A stretch of DNA of 12,683 bases from Kingella oralis (GTDB taxonomy: Bacteria; Pseudomonadota; Gammaproteobacteria; Burkholderiales; Neisseriaceae). Positions 11,758-12,683 of the stretch are shown one piece after another. The notes under the pieces are model-generated. The model made no database searches, was not told the DNA's origin, and saw nothing but the letters and a program-made list of their open reading frames with translations. Both the position numbers and the translations under genes were made by a program. Position 1 is the stretch's first letter; every line of letters begins with the position of its first letter. The stretch covers positions 1 to 12,683 of the forward strand of contig CAJPSG010000007.1 in the NCBI GenBank assembly GCA_905373195.1, read 5' to 3'.

Positions 11758-11809
11758 TTTGCTGCCCCTTTGTAGAGAGATGGAAATGGGTTTTTCAGGC
11801 TGCTTGTTG

Positions 11810-12133
11810 TTATTGTGGATTGCCGAGTATGTGGATGTGTAGATGGAAGACTTCTTGCCCGCCGCCTTTGCCTGTGTTGATTTGGGTTTTGAAGCCGTGG
11901 CTTAACCCTGCTTCGCGGGCGATTTGGGGCACGCGCAGCATCATTTTGCCGAGCAGTTCTTGATGTTGGGGCTGGGCGTGGGCGAGGGAATCAAAGTGGA
12001 TTTTTGGGATAAGCAGCAGATGCACGGGGGCGGCGGGGTGGATGTCTTTGAAGCAGAGCATGTCGTCGTCTTCATACACGATGCTGCTGGGGATTTGTTT
12101 GGTGGCGATTTTGCAAAATAGGCAATCGGTCAT
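11810..12133 (-). CDS. hinT: HIT-family purine nucleotide hydrolase (HinT-like)
   Basis: The 107-residue protein begins CLFCKIATKQIPSSIVYEDD and ends with the histidine triad H97-L-H99-I-H101-I-L, the middle His being the usual nucleophile. GKGGGQEVF precedes the triad. HinT proteins hydrolyse phosphoramidates such as AMP-lysine and lysyl-AMP. The physiological role in bacteria is unclear. AAAGGA stands 6 nt before the ATG at 12133. It follows hisE by 55 bp, an arrangement I recall from Neisseria ahead of the tat genes, and so may be transcribed from the his side. A DUS copy with one change (TTCAGGCTGCTT, about 11794-11805) lies in the 52-bp gap to pnuC. Confidence 0.95.
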   Translation of the reverse strand: MTDCLFCKIATKQIPSSIVYEDDDMLCFKDIHPAAPVHLLLIPKIHFDSLAHAQPQHQELLGKMMLRVPQIAREAGLSHGFKTQINTGKGGGQEVFHLHIHILGNPQ

Positions 12134-12149
12134 GGTTTTTCCTTTATGG

Positions 12150-12170
12150 CTTTTCAGGTTGCCTGAAAAG
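12150..12170. repeat. Short hairpin CTTTTCAGG-TTG-CCTGAAAAG
   Basis: A perfect 9-bp stem with a 3-nt loop lies between hisE and hinT. Its left part matches 11 of 12 bases of the DUS, and the outer arms are DUS ends facing each other. It might weaken read-through into hinT, but no T-run follows on the minus strand. Confidence 0.5.
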
Positions 12171-12188
12171 GTAGCATTTTAATAGAGT

Positions 12189-12512
12189 TTAGTCTTTTGG
12201 GCGAGATGCTTTTTCGGCTAATCCTGATAACCCTTGGCGGCGAGCGAGTTCGGCGAGTACGTCGTTGATGCTGAGGTTGTGGTGGGCGAGCAGGATGATG
12301 CTGTGAAACCAGAGGTCGGCGATTTCGTACACGATGTGTTGGGCTTCGCCGTCTTTGCTTGCCATCAGCACTTCGCCTGCTTCTTCTATGATTTTTTTGA
12401 GGATTTTGTCTTGCCCTTGGTGCAATAGCTGGGCGGTGTAGGATGTTTCGGGGCTGGCGGTTTTGCGTGCGTTGATGGTGGCTTGCAGTTGGGCTAGGGT
12501 GGATTGGGGCAT
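12189..12512 (-). CDS. hisE: Phosphoribosyl-ATP pyrophosphatase
   Basis: HisE catalyses the second step of histidine synthesis, PR-ATP to PR-AMP plus pyrophosphate. The 107 residues form an all-alpha MazG-like fold. The metal-binding pattern is E43-E-A-G-E47 in KKIIEEAGEVLMA, followed by E63-x-x-D66 in HIVYEIADLWFHSIILLAHH, and the closing helix is DVLAELARRQGLSGLAEKASR. The ATG at 12512 has AAAGGAAACC before it. It is a stand-alone hisE, with hisI apparently just upstream as a separate gene rather than the fused hisIE of enterobacteria. Confidence 0.96.
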   Translation of the reverse strand: MPQSTLAQLQATINARKTASPETSYTAQLLHQGQDKILKKIIEEAGEVLMASKDGEAQHIVYEIADLWFHSIILLAHHNLSINDVLAELARRQGLSGLAEKASRPKD

Positions 12513-12555
12513 GGTGGTTTCCTTTGGGGATAGATGGGGCGGGGTGGCTGGGAAT

Positions 12556-12642
12556 AGGCAGCCTGAAAAAAGGGGGCTTTATTGGTTGGCAGATGTTAGC
12601 GAGCTGCCGATGCTCCATTGGTTGTGGATTTTCAGGCTGCCT
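12556..12642. repeat. Inverted DUS pair between hisI and hisE
   Basis: AGGCAGCCTGAAAA (12556-12569) and TTTTCAGGCTGCCT (12629-12642) are perfect inverted copies 59 nt apart, and the flanking bases pair too (T12555 with A12643). The hisI stop codon overlaps the right copy. The gap of 127 bp between hisI and hisE holds nothing else that I recognise. Confidence 0.72.
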
Positions 12643-12683
12643 ATGATGGGTTTGCGCCGTAAATTTGTTCTTCGCTTTTGAGT
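12641..12683 (-). CDS. hisI: C-terminal end of phosphoribosyl-AMP cyclohydrolase (partial)
   Basis: The minus strand entering from the window edge reads LKSEEQIYGANPS followed by TAG at 12641-12643. The pattern V-L-K-x-x-x-x-I-Y near the end is what proteobacterial HisI proteins show (for example the ending L-K-D-P-D-A-I-Y). The position directly upstream of hisE supports this. HisI opens the adenine ring of PR-AMP in the third step of histidine synthesis. Only 13 codons are visible, so the call depends on a short match plus context. The TAG shares its AG with the first two bases of a DUS. Confidence 0.6.
   Translation of the reverse strand, partial: LKSEEQIYGANPS

Noticed and set aside
11758..11809. 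Riboswitch or NadQ/NrtR-type operator upstream of pnuC
   Set aside because: The 52-bp gap contains only a near-DUS and the Shine-Dalgarno. I see no conserved aptamer pairing or clear operator palindrome.
12463..12681. Plus-strand frame of 72 codons at the right edge
   Set aside because: It runs antisense across the hisE start, two DUS copies and the hisI end, has no family motifs, and encodes DUS-derived R-Q-P-E like other shadow frames.

Overview
The window looks like chromosomal DNA of a Kingella-like member of the Neisseriaceae. The main reason is the 12-mer AGGCAGCCTGAA (the AG-king dialect of the neisserial DNA uptake sequence, DUS). I read about 20 exact copies on the two strands, many as inverted pairs between genes. 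The gene complement (bamD/comL, fis, purH, hisE, hinT, tatABC, pnuC) also fits a betaproteobacterium. Nearly all genes are on the minus strand. The plus-strand ones are the broken transposase, an AlpA-like remnant, trpG/pabA and one XRE regulator.

Layout. (1) 1-730: a HigBA-type toxin-antitoxin operon on the minus strand, with a promoter inside a perfect inverted repeat that suggests a leaderless toxin mRNA. (2) 809-1626: an IS1-family element whose transposase is broken by a 7-bp tandem duplication. It is joined directly to the 3' end of an AlpA-like regulator gene (1632-1703) and G-rich direct repeats, which looks like the scar of a lost integrative element. (3) 1779-3330: trpG/pabA (+) and pgeF (-), each with a terminator. 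(4) 3425-4828: a visibly AT-rich cassette of two small secreted, cysteine-containing proteins and a divergent XRE regulator, with a palindrome over the promoter of the secreted pair. DUS hairpins bound it on both sides. (5) 4891-7481: purH, a membrane-anchored NERD-domain protein and a 39-residue lipoprotein. (6) 7544-9263: fis, a secreted Sel1-repeat protein and bamD. (7) 9300-9460: a 161-bp imperfect palindrome resembling a MITE, abutting the tatC stop codon. (8) 9461-12683: tatC, tatB, tatA, pnuC, hinT, hisE and the last codons of hisI.

How the parts relate. tatABC form one tightly packed operon for export of folded proteins. hisI-hisE carry successive histidine-biosynthesis steps. purH completes IMP synthesis and regenerates IMP from AICAR, the by-product of histidine synthesis. 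bamD serves outer-membrane protein assembly. DUS copies act as transformation signals and as parts of terminator-like hairpins. Several also supply coding sequence: stop codons of pnuC and hisI, R-Q-P-E peptides in the NERD protein, and S-G-C-L peptides in PurH. I see no CRISPR array, rRNA, tRNA or clear riboswitch. The least familiar pieces are the XRE/secreted-protein cassette, the MITE-like palindrome, the NERD protein with DUS-bearing tandem repeats, and the tiny lipoprotein next to it.
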